The notes under the pieces: model-generated
Databases searched by the model: none
What the model was told of the DNA's origin: nothing
The model's input: only the letters and a program-made list of their open reading frames with translations
Part shown: piece after piece, positions 56,148 to 64,000 of the stretch
Layout of the letters: every line of letters begins with the position of its first letter
Position numbering within the stretch: position 1 is the first letter of the stretch
Source: Lysobacteraceae bacterium
GTDB lineage: Bacteria; Pseudomonadota; Gammaproteobacteria; Xanthomonadales; Xanthomonadaceae
NCBI GenBank assembly: GCA_023954075.1
Contig: JAMLIV010000013.1
Coordinates: 1-64,000 of the forward strand
Length of the DNA: 64,000 bases
Direction of reading: 5' to 3'
Translations under genes and position numbers: made by a program

Positions 56148-56750
56148 ATGTTTACCGGCATCATCCAGGCCATCGGCCACATCGCGCGCATCGAGCCGCG
56201 CGGCGGCGACGTGCGCTTGCACATCGACGCAGGTTCGCTCGATCTTTCCGATGTTTCCCCCGGCGACAGCATCGCGGTTGCGGGCGTCTGCCTGACCGCG
56301 CTGGAGCCTTCGGCGCATGGTTTTTCCGCCGATGTCTCCAATGAAACCCTGGGCCTGACCACCCTGGGCGATGCGGGCGAGGGCGATGCGGTGAACCTGG
56401 AGAGGGCGCTGCGCCTGGCTGATCGCCTGGGCGGGCATCTGGTGACCGGGCACGTGGACGGGATGGCCGAGGTGATCGGCACCGAATCGGATGCGCGTTC
56501 GCAGCGCTGGTGCTTCCGCGTGCCTTCGGGGCTGGCGCGCTACATCGCGCGCAAGGGTTCGGTCTGCCTGGACGGCGTCAGCCTCACGGTGAACGCGGTG
56601 GATGGCGACGAATTCGAGGTCAACCTGATTCCGCACACGCAGGCGGCCACCACCTTCTCGCGGCGCATGACGGGCGACGCGGTGAACATCGAGGTGGACC
56701 TGATGGCGCGCTATGCCGAGCGCCTGTTCGCGCAGGAGACGCAGGCATGA
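56148..56750 (+). CDS. ribE: Riboflavin synthase, alpha chain
   Basis: Dismutates two 6,7-dimethyl-8-ribityllumazines into riboflavin. The 200-residue product has the two-fold lumazine-binding repeat: MFTGIIQAIGHI with GVCLTAL in the first half and GGHLVTGHVDG with CLDGVSLTVN in the second. GGAG lies nine bases before the ATG. It is the first gene under the FMN riboswitch, and its stop overlaps the ribB start by four bases (ATGA). Confidence 0.95.
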   Translation: MFTGIIQAIGHIARIEPRGGDVRLHIDAGSLDLSDVSPGDSIAVAGVCLTALEPSAHGFSADVSNETLGLTTLGDAGEGDAVNLERALRLADRLGGHLVTGHVDGMAEVIGTESDARSQRWCFRVPSGLARYIARKGSVCLDGVSLTVNAVDGDEFEVNLIPHTQAATTFSRRMTGDAVNIEVDLMARYAERLFAQETQA

Positions 56751-57847
56751 GCCTTGCGACGATTCCCGAACTGGTCGAAGACATCCGCGCCGGGCGCATG
56801 GTGGTCGTCGTCGATGACGAGGACCGCGAGAACGAGGGCGACCTGGTGATGGCGGCGAGTCTGGTGCGGCCGGAGGACATCAACTTCATGGTGACCCACG
56901 GACGCGGACTGGTGTGCCTGCCGATGACGCGCGGGCGCTGCGAGCGGCTCGGGCTGCCGCTGATGGCGCGCGAGAACCGCTCGCAGTTCCGCACCGCGTT
57001 CACGGTGTCGATCGAGGCCGCGCAGGGCGTCACCACCGGCATTTCCGCGGCCGATCGCGCCCACACCATCCAGACTGCGGTGCGCGCCGAGGCGGACGCG
57101 GACGACCTCCACCAGCCCGGCCACGTGTTCCCGCTGATCGCCCAGCCCGGCGGCGTGCTGCGCCGCGCCGGCCATACCGAGGCCGCGGTCGATCTGGCGC
57201 GCCTGGCGGGGCTGGAGCCGGCCGGCGTGATCGTGGAAATCCTCAACGCCGACGGCACCATGGCGCGCCGCCCGCAGCTGGAAGTGTTCGCGCGCGAGCA
57301 CGGCCTGAAGATCGGCACCATCGCCGACCTCATCCAGTATCGGCTGCGCACCGAGCGCGGCATCGAGCGGGTGGACCTGCGCGAGGTGCAGACCGACGCC
57401 GGCCGCTTCACCCTGGCCAGCTACCGCGACCTGATCGACGGCGCGCTGCACTTTGCCTTCGTGCACGGCGATCCGGCCGCCAGCGGCGAGACGCTGGTGC
57501 GGGTGCACGTCGAGAACGGGCTGACCGACCTTTTGCGCGTCGAGCGCGAGGATCTGGGCATCTCGCTGTCGCAGGCGCTGGCGGCGATCGCGGCCTCGGC
57601 CAGCGGCATCGTGGTGGTGCTCAGCGCCGTCGCCGAACCGGACGGGCTGCTGGCGCGCCTGCGCGGTGAAGCGCAGGCGGCCGTGGAAGGCCCGGCGCAG
57701 TGGCGGCGCAACGGCGTCGGCGCGCAGATCCTGGCCGATCTGGGCGCGCGCCGGCTGCGCGTGCTCGGCACCCCGCGCCGGCAGGTGGCGCTGGCGGGAT
57801 TCGGTCTGGAAATCGCCGGTTACGCCGAGCCGGGCCACGGCGGCTAA
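56747..57847 (+). CDS. ribB: 3,4-dihydroxy-2-butanone-4-phosphate synthase with a degenerate GTP cyclohydrolase II domain
   Basis: A 366-residue RibBA-type protein. The N-terminal RibB domain (about 1-205) is complete, with [10 protein letters not shown] (acidic metal loop, residues about 23-32), [20 protein letters not shown] and [11 protein letters not shown], and makes the four-carbon precursor of lumazine. The C-terminal RibA-like domain (about 210-366) lacks the zinc-binding cysteines of active GTP cyclohydrolase II, so it should be inactive for that step; a separate ribA is expected elsewhere. This degenerate fusion is common in proteobacteria. Overlaps ribE by four bases. Confidence 0.93.
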   Translation: MSLATIPELVEDIRAGRMVVVVDDEDRENEGDLVMAASLVRPEDINFMVTHGRGLVCLPMTRGRCERLGLPLMARENRSQFRTAFTVSIEAAQGVTTGISAADRAHTIQTAVRAEADADDLHQPGHVFPLIAQPGGVLRRAGHTEAAVDLARLAGLEPAGVIVEILNADGTMARRPQLEVFAREHGLKIGTIADLIQYRLRTERGIERVDLREVQTDAGRFTLASYRDLIDGALHFAFVHGDPAASGETLVRVHVENGLTDLLRVEREDLGISLSQALAAIAASASGIVVVLSAVAEPDGLLARLRGEAQAAVEGPAQWRRNGVGAQILADLGARRLRVLGTPRRQVALAGFGLEIAGYAEPGHGG

Positions 57848-57875
57848 AATGGCGCTTTCCCGTGATGTTCCTGCC

Positions 57876-58343
57876 ATGCCCGCCATCGAAGGCCAGATCC
57901 GTGTTCGCGCCGGCGCGCGTTTCGCCATCGTCGCCAGCCGCTGGAATCCGCGCATCGTCGATGCGCTGGTGGAAGCGGCGCGGGTGACGCTGCGCGATCA
58001 CGGCGTGGCGGACGCGCAGGTGGCGGTGATCCGCGTGCCGGGCGCGTGGGAAATCCCGCAGGTCGCCGCGCGGCTGGCGATGCAGGGCGAGTACGATGCG
58101 CTGATCGCGCTGGGCTGCGTGGTGCGCGGCGATACCCGGCACTATGAGCAGGTGGCCGACGGCTGCGCGCAGGCGCTGATGCGCGTGGCGCTGGATCACG
58201 GCGTGCCGGTGACCAATGGCGTACTGGCGGTCGAGCACCACGAGGACGCCGTGGCACGCGCCGGCGGCAAGCACGGCAACAAGGGCGAGGAGGCGGCGCT
58301 GGCCGCGATGGAAATGGCCGATCTTCTGGAGCAGTTGGCATGA
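57876..58343 (+). CDS. ribH: 6,7-dimethyl-8-ribityllumazine synthase
   Basis: Condenses the ribB product with the ribityl-aminouracil. The 155-residue product has the family marks [16 protein letters not shown] (about 17-32), [24 protein letters not shown] and [17 protein letters not shown], with the catalytic histidine in DTRHYE region. The ATG at 57876 (MPAIEGQIR) gives the usual length; an in-frame ATG at 57849 would add nine residues and is the alternative. Its stop overlaps the nusB ATG by four bases. Confidence 0.93.
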   Translation: MPAIEGQIRVRAGARFAIVASRWNPRIVDALVEAARVTLRDHGVADAQVAVIRVPGAWEIPQVAARLAMQGEYDALIALGCVVRGDTRHYEQVADGCAQALMRVALDHGVPVTNGVLAVEHHEDAVARAGGKHGNKGEEAALAAMEMADLLEQLA

Positions 58344-58810
58344 CAGGCACCCCGACGCGCCGCGCGCGACCCGACGGCATCGACCCGGCCGCGCGCTCGC
58401 GCGCCCGCCGCCGCGCGCTGCAGGCGATCTACGCCTGGCAGATGTCGGGACAGCGCATTGCCCAGGTGATCGAACAGTTCCGCAGCGAGCAGGACATGGA
58501 CATTGCCGACCTCGCGTATTTCGAGGACCTCTTGCGCGGGGTGGACGCCAACCTTGCGAAAATCGACGAGGAGCTGCGCCGCTTCGTGGATCGCGACATT
58601 GCCCAGATCGACCCGATCGAGCGCGGCGTGCTGCGCCTGGCCGCCTACGAGCTGCTGTTTCGCGTCGATGTGCCGTATCGCGTGGTGCTCAACGAGGCCA
58701 TCGAGACCACCAAGCGCTTTGGTGCCGATCACGGGCACAGCTACGTCAACGGCGTGCTGGACCGCGCCGCCGCGCAGTGGCGCGGGGCGGAAGTGGGCAG
58801 CGGGCGCTGA
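58340..58810 (+). CDS. nusB: Transcription antitermination factor NusB
   Basis: RNA-binding partner of S10 (NusE) that acts on boxA in rRNA transcription. The 156-residue all-helical product has [16 protein letters not shown] near residue 22, [20 protein letters not shown] and the C-terminal [27 protein letters not shown]. An Arg-rich N-terminus precedes the domain. It is coupled to ribH by a four-base overlap, the standard arrangement. Confidence 0.95.
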   Translation: MTGTPTRRARPDGIDPAARSRARRRALQAIYAWQMSGQRIAQVIEQFRSEQDMDIADLAYFEDLLRGVDANLAKIDEELRRFVDRDIAQIDPIERGVLRLAAYELLFRVDVPYRVVLNEAIETTKRFGADHGHSYVNGVLDRAAAQWRGAEVGSGR

Positions 58811-58821
58811 CGGCGGCCGCC

Positions 58822-59883
58822 ATGGCCGAGTTCGACCTGATCGCGCGGCTCACGGCGCGCGCCGGCGCGCGCGGCGACGTGGCCCTGGGCATCGGCGACG
58901 ATGCCGCGCTGCTGGAGGTGCCTGCGGGCGAACAGCTGGTGGCCTGCTGCGATGCGCTCAACGAGGGCGTCCACTTCCTGCCGGGCACCGATCCGGCCGA
59001 CATCGGCTGGAAGGCGCTGGCGGTCAATCTTTCCGACCTGGCCGCGATGGGCGCGCGCCCGGCCTGGGCGCTGCTGTCGCTGACGCTGCCGCGCGCCGAT
59101 GCGGACTTCGTCGACGCCTTCATGCGCGGCTTTTCGGCGCTGGCCGATGCGGCCGGCACGGCGCTGGTGGGCGGCGACACGACCTCGGGGCCGCTGTCGA
59201 TCTGCGTGACCGCGCTGGGCTGCGTGCCGCGCGGGCAGGCGCTCACGCGCGCAGGCGCGCGACCGGGCGATGCGGTGTTCGTCAGCGGCACGCTGGGTGA
59301 TGCCTCGGCGGCGCTGGAACACCTGCGGCCGATGGGCCCGCGCCATCCGGGCGAAGGCCGCAGCGACGATGATTTTCCGATGTTCCTGCGTGACCGCCTG
59401 CATCGTCCGACGCCGCGCATCGCGCTGGGGCAGGCGCTGCGCGGCGTGGCGAATGCTGTGATCGACGTGTCCGACGGCCTTCTCGCCGACCTGGGACACA
59501 TCGCACGCGCCAGCGGCGTGGGCATCGAGCTCGACGCCGAGGCGCTGCCGGCCTCTGCCGCGCTGCGGACGCTGCTCGATCCCGCTGAACGGCTGCGCTG
59601 TCAGGCCACCGGTGGCGACGACTACGAGCTGGTATTCACCGTGCCGTCGGAGCGCTGGGAGACGCTGCGAGCGATTTTCCCGCCGGAGTTCCGTGGTGCA
59701 CTGCCCATCACTCCCTCTCCCCCGCTGGCGGGAGAGGGGGCTGGGGTGAGGGGGGCTTTCCCTGCTGTTACCCGCATCGGCCGCGTCGTTGCCGGCGAAG
59801 GCGTGCGCGTGCTGGATGCCGACGGTGTGCCGGTCGACTTCGATCGCGCAGGCTGGGAGCACTTCATGGACAAGGTGCCATGA
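58822..59883 (+). CDS. thiL: Thiamine-monophosphate kinase with an in-frame repeat insertion
   Basis: Phosphorylates thiamine monophosphate to the diphosphate. The 353-residue product (E. coli 325) keeps the ThiL core: GIGDDAALL (residues about 22-30), NLSDLAAMGA, VGGDTTSG, GTLGDASAAL, DVSDGLLADLGHI and GGDDYELVFTV. Between the last motif and the C-terminal strand sits an extra stretch, reading TPSPPLAGEGAGVRGAF at about residues 296-312, encoded by a palindromic repeat of the type normally found between genes (59713-59738). The rest of the frame continues normally to a proper end, so the protein is probably functional. Stop overlaps pgpA by four bases. Confidence 0.92.
   Translation: MAEFDLIARLTARAGARGDVALGIGDDAALLEVPAGEQLVACCDALNEGVHFLPGTDPADIGWKALAVNLSDLAAMGARPAWALLSLTLPRADADFVDAFMRGFSALADAAGTALVGGDTTSGPLSICVTALGCVPRGQALTRAGARPGDAVFVSGTLGDASAALEHLRPMGPRHPGEGRSDDDFPMFLRDRLHRPTPRIALGQALRGVANAVIDVSDGLLADLGHIARASGVGIELDAEALPASAALRTLLDPAERLRCQATGGDDYELVFTVPSERWETLRAIFPPEFRGALPITPSPPLAGEGAGVRGAFPAVTRIGRVVAGEGVRVLDADGVPVDFDRAGWEHFMDKVP
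59709..59755 (+). repeat. Palindromic repeat inserted within thiL
   Basis: CCCTCTCCC (59713-59721) pairs with GGGAGAGGG (59730-59738) across an eight-base loop and is followed by CTGGGGTGAGGG, the arrangement of the widespread CCCTCTCCC...GGGAGAGGG...GGGGTGAGGG intergenic element. Here it is read in frame. The same core is at 11615-11638. Confidence 0.75.
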
Positions 59884-60368
59884 GCCGACGCATCCCCGGC
59901 GCGGCGCGCGTCCTGCTGAGGCATCCGGCGGGCTGGATCGCCAGCGGCTTCGGCTCGGGTCTGGTGCCTGCCGCACCGGGCACCTTCGGTTCGCTCGCGG
60001 CGCTGATTCCGTGGCTGGCGCTGCGCGAGCTGCCGTTGCCGTACTACCTCATCGCCCTCGCGCTTGCCTTCGCGCTGGGCTGCTGGGCCTGCGGCTGGGC
60101 GATGCGGCGGCTCGGCGTGGAAGACCCCGGGCTGGTGGTCTGGGACGAGTTCGTCGGCCTGTGGATCGCGCTCGCCGCGCTGCCGGACGGCTGGCATTTC
60201 GCTGCGGCCGGCTTCCTCCTGTTCCGCTTCTTCGATATCGCCAAGCCCTGGCCGGTGCGCTGGGCCGACCGCAACCTGACGGGCGGATTCGGCACCATGC
60301 TCGATGACGTGCTGGCCGGACTCTACGCGCTGGCGGCGGTGCAGGGACTGGGCTGGCTGGTCGGTTGA
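59880..60368 (+). CDS. pgpA: Phosphatidylglycerophosphatase A
   Basis: Inner-membrane phosphatase that makes phosphatidylglycerol from its phosphate. The 162-residue product has the PgpA motifs FGSGLVPAAPGTFGS (about residues 23-37), DPGLVVWDEFVGLW (about 82-95) and FRFFDIAKPWPV, with several hydrophobic spans. ATG overlaps the thiL stop by four bases; nusB-thiL-pgpA is the usual order. The last codon abuts the convergent yraN gene directly: TGATCA at 60366-60371 contains both stop codons. Confidence 0.94.
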   Translation: MSRRIPGAARVLLRHPAGWIASGFGSGLVPAAPGTFGSLAALIPWLALRELPLPYYLIALALAFALGCWACGWAMRRLGVEDPGLVVWDEFVGLWIALAALPDGWHFAAAGFLLFRFFDIAKPWPVRWADRNLTGGFGTMLDDVLAGLYALAAVQGLGWLVG

Positions 60369-60740
60369 TCAGCCCAGATCGTCGAGCGTGAACGCGCCGC
60401 GGATCCATTCGATCTGCGGCTGCTGCGGCGTGCCCGAGATGGCCACCACGTCGAAGCGGCAGGGGCGGCGCGCCTCGGACGGGTGCGCCGCCAGCCAGGC
60501 ACTGGCGGCCTGCGCGATGCGGCGGCGCTTGGCTGCCGTCACCGACAGCGGTGCTCCGCCGAAACGGGCATCGCGGCGGTATCGCACCTCGATGAAGGCG
60601 ATCGCGTCGCCTTCGCGCATCACCAGGTCCAGCTCGCCGAAGCGGTAGCCGACGTTGCTGGCGATGGCGCTGAGGCCCGCACGCTCCAGATGCGCGCGGG
60701 CGGCGTGCTCGAATGCCTGGCCGGTATCGCGCGTGGTCAC
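60369..60740 (-). CDS. yraN: YraN family (UPF0102) nuclease-like protein
   Basis: A 123-residue protein of the YraN family, which has a restriction-endonuclease-like fold. [22 protein letters not shown] carries the D-(x)n-ExK-type core, here with Arg for the usual Lys (EVRYR). The function is not known. The GTG at 60740 is the likely start, ten bases after the lpoA stop; upstream open sequence is in the lpoA coding region. lpoA and yraN are neighbours in E. coli (yraM-yraN), confirming the call. Confidence 0.88.
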   Translation of the reverse strand: MTTRDTGQAFEHAARAHLERAGLSAIASNVGYRFGELDLVMREGDAIAFIEVRYRRDARFGGAPLSVTAAKRRRIAQAASAWLAAHPSEARRPCRFDVVAISGTPQQPQIEWIRGAFTLDDLG

Positions 60741-60748
60741 GGTGCCGG

Positions 60749-62551
60749 TCAGCGCGGGTCGAACTCGAGTTCGTCGCCGATCAGGCCGCGGGCATCGACG
60801 GCCGGCAGGATGCGCCCGCCGCGGAATCGCGCCCAAGCCGGCGTGCGGATGATCTGGCCCAGCCCGTCGGATCGCAGGCGTCCGGTGGCCCCATCGAGCG
60901 AGGCGCGCGGGTCGCCTGCCAGGTGGTCGAGGTAGCCGATCAGGCGGAATGCATCCAGCCCGAAGGCGAACAGCCGCATCGCGCCGCCGTGCGCGGTATC
61001 AAGCCCGGCAAGCGATTCGTGCGCCGGGGTGCCCGCCACCTCGCCGAAGAGCCAGGGTGATTCGGTGAACTCGATGCCGTCCAGCTCCCGATCCAGGCGC
61101 GCGTTGCCGGCACCGGCGGTGATCTGCGAGGTGGCATAGATCGGCAGGTCGTAGATGCCGGCTACCCGAAGCTGCGGCACCAGCAGCCGCGCCTGGTCGG
61201 CGCGGCCGGCGAAGAAGATGGCGTCGGCATCCAGCGCCAGCCGGTTTTCCTCGATCCGCGTGTCGCCATCGGCCGCGACGGCGCGCGCGCCCAGCTGCGG
61301 CAGCGCCGCCGCGATGGCGGGGCCATAGTTGGGGCTGTCCTCGGGAATCCGGACGGTGGCGGCGACCTGTCCGCCGCGCTGCTCCATGCGTTGACCGAGC
61401 GCCGCGGCGGCGCGTTGCCCGTACTCGTCATCGCCACGGATCACCAGCACGCGCAGCCCCGCGCGGCGCGCGATGCGGTTGGCGGCGGCTACGCCCTCAT
61501 CCTCGGGTGCCAACGCAAAGCTGAGGCTGCCCGGCGGCGGCGGCGCGGTGCTGCCGCGGTTGAGCGCCAGCATCGGGAGCGTTCCTTCGCGCTCTGCCTC
61601 GAACACCGCCGCCACCTCTTCTTTTCCGAGCGGACCGACGATGGCCTGGGCACCGTCGCGGCGGGCGGCCTGCAGCGCGGCGAGGGCGCTTTCAGCGTCG
61701 TTGCCGGTGGCATAGATGCGCACCTCGGGTCGGCTCCGGGTTTCCTCCAGATAGCCGGCGATGAAGCCGTCGCGCACCGCCTGCGCGGCGGCATCGATGC
61801 CGCTGCCCAGCGGCAGCAGCACGGCAATGCGGGCGTAGGGGCGATAGCCATCGCCATCGCTTTGCGCCAGCGCATCGGCGAGCGGATGCGGCAGCGGCAG
61901 GCCGCGCTTGGTCAGCGCCCGCGCCGCGTGCGGATACAGCGGGTGGCGGGCCTGCAGCGAGGCGGCACCGAAGGCCAGCGCCGCGTCATCCACGCGCGTA
62001 AGAAGATTCTGGATCTGCCGCGCGTTGACGCGGCGTTCGGCCACAGGCAGGCGTTCGCCCAGTTCGGCGCGCAGCAGCGCGGCCTGGAACCGGTTGCCGT
62101 CGGCCTCTTCGGCGCGTGCGGAAAGCTCCAGGCGGCGCAGCGCGTGGCGCTCGCCGACCTGCGGCCCGAGTTCTTCCAGCAGGCCGAGCGCGCGCGGCGC
62201 ATCGCTGCGCGCGAGCGCGACTTCGACCTGCAGCAGCAGGAAGCGTTCGCGCGCGTCGGCGTCGAAGCGCCGCGCGGAGATGCCATCGAGCACCTTGCCG
62301 GCGCGCTCCAGGTCGCCCTCCTCGCGCCAGGCTTCGGCCGCCCGCAGGCGCAGTGCGTCGCGTTGGCTGCGGCTCCAGGCGGCGGCCTCCAGGAAGCCTT
62401 CGGCCGCGCGCGCGTACTCGCCGGCGGCAAAATCGCGCTCGGCGGCCTGCGCCGCATCGGGCATGGCACGGGTCGGAACGGAATCGCAGCCGGCCAGCGG
62501 CAGGGCGCAGGCCAGAAGCAGCGGGACGAGGCGCGTGAGGATTCGCGGCAT
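60749..62551 (-). CDS. lpoA: Penicillin-binding protein activator LpoA
   Basis: Outer-membrane lipoprotein that activates PBP1A. The 600-residue product has a lipobox (ALPLAGC, lipidated Cys near residue 22), an N-terminal TPR-like helical domain (about 30-240) and a C-terminal periplasmic-binding-like domain (about 260-600) with [21 protein letters not shown] and [11 protein letters not shown]. This is the LpoA (YraM) architecture. The ATG at 62551 gives the signal peptide [13 protein letters not shown]; the frame start at 62632 would put 27 extra residues ahead. Divergent from rsmI, as in E. coli. Confidence 0.93.
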   Translation of the reverse strand: MPRILTRLVPLLLACALPLAGCDSVPTRAMPDAAQAAERDFAAGEYARAAEGFLEAAAWSRSQRDALRLRAAEAWREEGDLERAGKVLDGISARRFDADARERFLLLQVEVALARSDAPRALGLLEELGPQVGERHALRRLELSARAEEADGNRFQAALLRAELGERLPVAERRVNARQIQNLLTRVDDAALAFGAASLQARHPLYPHAARALTKRGLPLPHPLADALAQSDGDGYRPYARIAVLLPLGSGIDAAAQAVRDGFIAGYLEETRSRPEVRIYATGNDAESALAALQAARRDGAQAIVGPLGKEEVAAVFEAEREGTLPMLALNRGSTAPPPPGSLSFALAPEDEGVAAANRIARRAGLRVLVIRGDDEYGQRAAAALGQRMEQRGGQVAATVRIPEDSPNYGPAIAAALPQLGARAVAADGDTRIEENRLALDADAIFFAGRADQARLLVPQLRVAGIYDLPIYATSQITAGAGNARLDRELDGIEFTESPWLFGEVAGTPAHESLAGLDTAHGGAMRLFAFGLDAFRLIGYLDHLAGDPRASLDGATGRLRSDGLGQIIRTPAWARFRGGRILPAVDARGLIGDELEFDPR

Positions 62552-62655
62552 GGTGGCGTGGACGTCCTGAAGGCGAAGGTGGAATGATACCCAATCATTC
62601 CCGTGCGCCCCGATCATCGTCGGGGGCGTCATCCCTCGCCCCGCCAGGAGAGCCC

Positions 62656-63507
62656 ATGTCCCGCACCACGCCGGGCCGTTTGCACGTCGTCGCTACCCCG
62701 ATCGGCAACCTGGGTGACCTTTCACCGCGTGCGCTGGAGGTGCTGCGCAGCGTGGACAGGATCGCCGCCGAGGACACCCGACACACCCAGCAGCTTCTGG
62801 CCGCCTTCGGCGCGCGCGCCACCCTGGTGGCGCTGCACGAGCACAACGAGGCCGCGCAGTCGGCGCAGCTCGTGGCGCAGATGCTGTCAGGGGAAAACAT
62901 CGCGCTGGTGTCCGATGCCGGCACGCCGCTGGTCTCGGACCCGGGATTCCGCCTCGTGCGCGCGGCGCGCGAGGCCGGCATCGCGGTGAGTCCGGTGCCG
63001 GGCCCCTGCGCCGCGATCGCGGCGCTGTCGGTGGCCGGCATCGCCAGCGACCGCTTCGCCTTCGAGGGCTTCCTTCCGAACAAAGCCGCCGCGCGCCGCG
63101 CGCGGCTGCAGGCGCTGGCGGCCGAGCCGCGCACCCTGATCTTCTACGAATCCAGCCACCGCATCGCCGAGACCCTGGCCGATGCGGCGCAGGCCTTCGG
63201 GCCGGAGCGGCATGCGGCGCTGGCGCGGGAATTGACCAAGCGTTTCGAGACCGTGCTCGACGGCAGCCTGCCGGCACTGGCGCAGCGCCTGGCCGAGGAT
63301 GCCGACCAGAATCGCGGCGAGTTCGTGCTGATCGTGGAAGGCGCGCCCGGGGAGGACGGCGGCGAAGCGCTGGCGCTGGGCCGGCGCGCGTTCTCGCTGC
63401 TGCGCGAGCACCTGCCGCCATCGCAGGCGGCGCGTCTGGCGGCGGAGATCAGCGGCGCGCCGCGCAAGCGGCTGTACGCGCCCGAAGCGGTGCCCGACTC
63501 CGACTGA
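62656..63507 (+). CDS. rsmI: 16S rRNA (cytidine(1402)-2'-O)-methyltransferase RsmI
   Basis: A 283-residue SAM-dependent methyltransferase of the tetrapyrrole-methylase-like fold that modifies C1402 in the 16S decoding centre. The N-terminal LHVVATPIGNLGDLSPRA, DTRHTQQLL, VSDAGTPLVSDPGFRLV and VPGPCAAIAAL motifs form the SAM site. AGGAGAG (62646-62652) is a strong ribosome site before the ATG at 62656. Divergent from lpoA. Confidence 0.95.
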   Translation: MSRTTPGRLHVVATPIGNLGDLSPRALEVLRSVDRIAAEDTRHTQQLLAAFGARATLVALHEHNEAAQSAQLVAQMLSGENIALVSDAGTPLVSDPGFRLVRAAREAGIAVSPVPGPCAAIAALSVAGIASDRFAFEGFLPNKAAARRARLQALAAEPRTLIFYESSHRIAETLADAAQAFGPERHAALARELTKRFETVLDGSLPALAQRLAEDADQNRGEFVLIVEGAPGEDGGEALALGRRAFSLLREHLPPSQAARLAAEISGAPRKRLYAPEAVPDSD

Positions 63508-63513
63508 ACCGGC

Positions 63514-63993
63514 TCAGGTTTCCGAGGTGATCGCGGCGACGGTGGCCGAGAGCAGTTCCATGATCGCCTGCGGTGCCACTTCGATCATCAGCCCGCGCTG
63601 GCCGCCGTTGCAGACAACGGTGGCGTGCGCCAGCGCGCTGGCATCGAGCGCGACCGGAACGCGCTTCCTGCGCCCGAACGGGCTGATGCCGCCGACGCGG
63701 TAGCCGGTGATGCGTTCGGCGTCGGCCGCCGGCAGCATCGCGGCGTGCTTGCCGCCCAGCGCCGCGGCGAGCTTCTTGAGGCTCAGCGCGTGGTCCACCG
63801 GCAGGATGGCGCAGACCGGCTTGCCGTCGAGCGCCACCATCAGGGTCTTGAACATCCGCGCCGGGTCCACGCCCAATGCCGCCGCCGCGTGCTGGCCGAT
63901 ATTGACGGCGGCGGGGTCGTAGGCGTAATCGTGCAGCCGGTAGGCAAGCTTCGTGGCGTCGAGCGCGCGGGTGGCTGGGGTGGCGTGGCTCAT
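63514..63993 (-). CDS. ybaK: Cys-tRNA(Pro)/Cys-tRNA(Cys) deacylase YbaK
   Basis: A 159-residue YbaK/EbsC-type trans-editing protein that hydrolyses Cys from mischarged tRNA(Pro). It has PARMFKTLMVALDGKPVCAILPVD, DHALSLKKLAAALGGKHAAM with the conserved lysines, and GYRVGGISPFG near 97-107, the family signature. It is complete (MSHATPATRALD to AAITSET) and starts seven bases from the right edge, so its promoter lies outside. Convergent with rsmI, only six bases apart. Confidence 0.93.
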   Translation of the reverse strand: MSHATPATRALDATKLAYRLHDYAYDPAAVNIGQHAAAALGVDPARMFKTLMVALDGKPVCAILPVDHALSLKKLAAALGGKHAAMLPAADAERITGYRVGGISPFGRRKRVPVALDASALAHATVVCNGGQRGLMIEVAPQAIMELLSATVAAITSET

Positions 63994-64000
63994 GCGGGAA

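Overview
The window is about 64 kb of GC-rich (roughly 70 %) gammaproteobacterial chromosome. It most resembles Lysobacterales (Xanthomonadales). The reasons are an OleA that matches Xanthomonas OleA closely by eye, the ygfB-pepP, lptM-dapF-DUF484-xerC and ribE-ribB-ribH-nusB-thiL-pgpA gene orders, an HslV with a short propeptide before its Thr-Thr, and two secreted proteins ending in a DAIFADGF tail of a kind I associate with this order. I cannot fix genus or family. There is no prophage, insertion sequence, CRISPR array or tRNA gene that I can support. The left edge cuts the 3' end of a 5S rRNA, so an rRNA operon lies just outside.

Layout. 1-8 kb: 5S end, uvrD, a yybP-ykoY (Mn2+) riboswitch driving an Alx/TerC membrane protein, a rhomboid protease, oleA without its usual partners, then ygfB, pepP and ycgL. 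8-15 kb: a very long membrane-anchored ankyrin protein, then (minus) lemA with a DUF2207 protein, and a PII gene divergent from ubiK. 15-23 kb: DUF488, a ComM/YifB AAA protein, a secreted M14 carboxypeptidase, a DUF3617 lipoprotein-like gene and a LytS-type sensor protein that has lost its phosphoacceptor histidine. 22.6-27.6 kb: lptM-dapF-DUF484-xerC-hslV-hslU-DUF971. 27.6-37.6 kb: an ECF sigma factor coupled to a TPR Ser/Thr kinase, an SDR-DoxX fusion with a DUF2269 protein, an unusual run-on gene facing a second Ser/Thr kinase, and a cyclic-nucleotide-binding patatin. 37.6-45.2 kb: an exported double RCC1 propeller, oligopeptidase A, an SLC13 transporter and ACP phosphodiesterase. 45.3-52.6 kb: acs, a solitary rplS with its own promoter, htpG, an NRDE protein, a cold-shock/excalibur fusion and an unknown secreted protein. 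52.9-64 kb: a large secreted endonuclease I, the FMN-riboswitch-controlled riboflavin operon running through nusB, thiL and pgpA, then yraN and lpoA on the minus strand, rsmI, and a YbaK deacylase.

Most of the window is housekeeping. A recurring style is tight coupling: many neighbouring genes share four-base ATGA or GTGA stop/start overlaps. Several palindromic repeat families sit between genes, and one copy sits inside the thiL reading frame. The points most worth following up are the shared C-terminal tail of two unrelated secreted proteins, the cysteine-paired double RCC1 propeller, the sigma/kinase pair, the degenerate LytS protein, the in-frame repeat in thiL, and the gene at 32.6 kb that has lost its stop.
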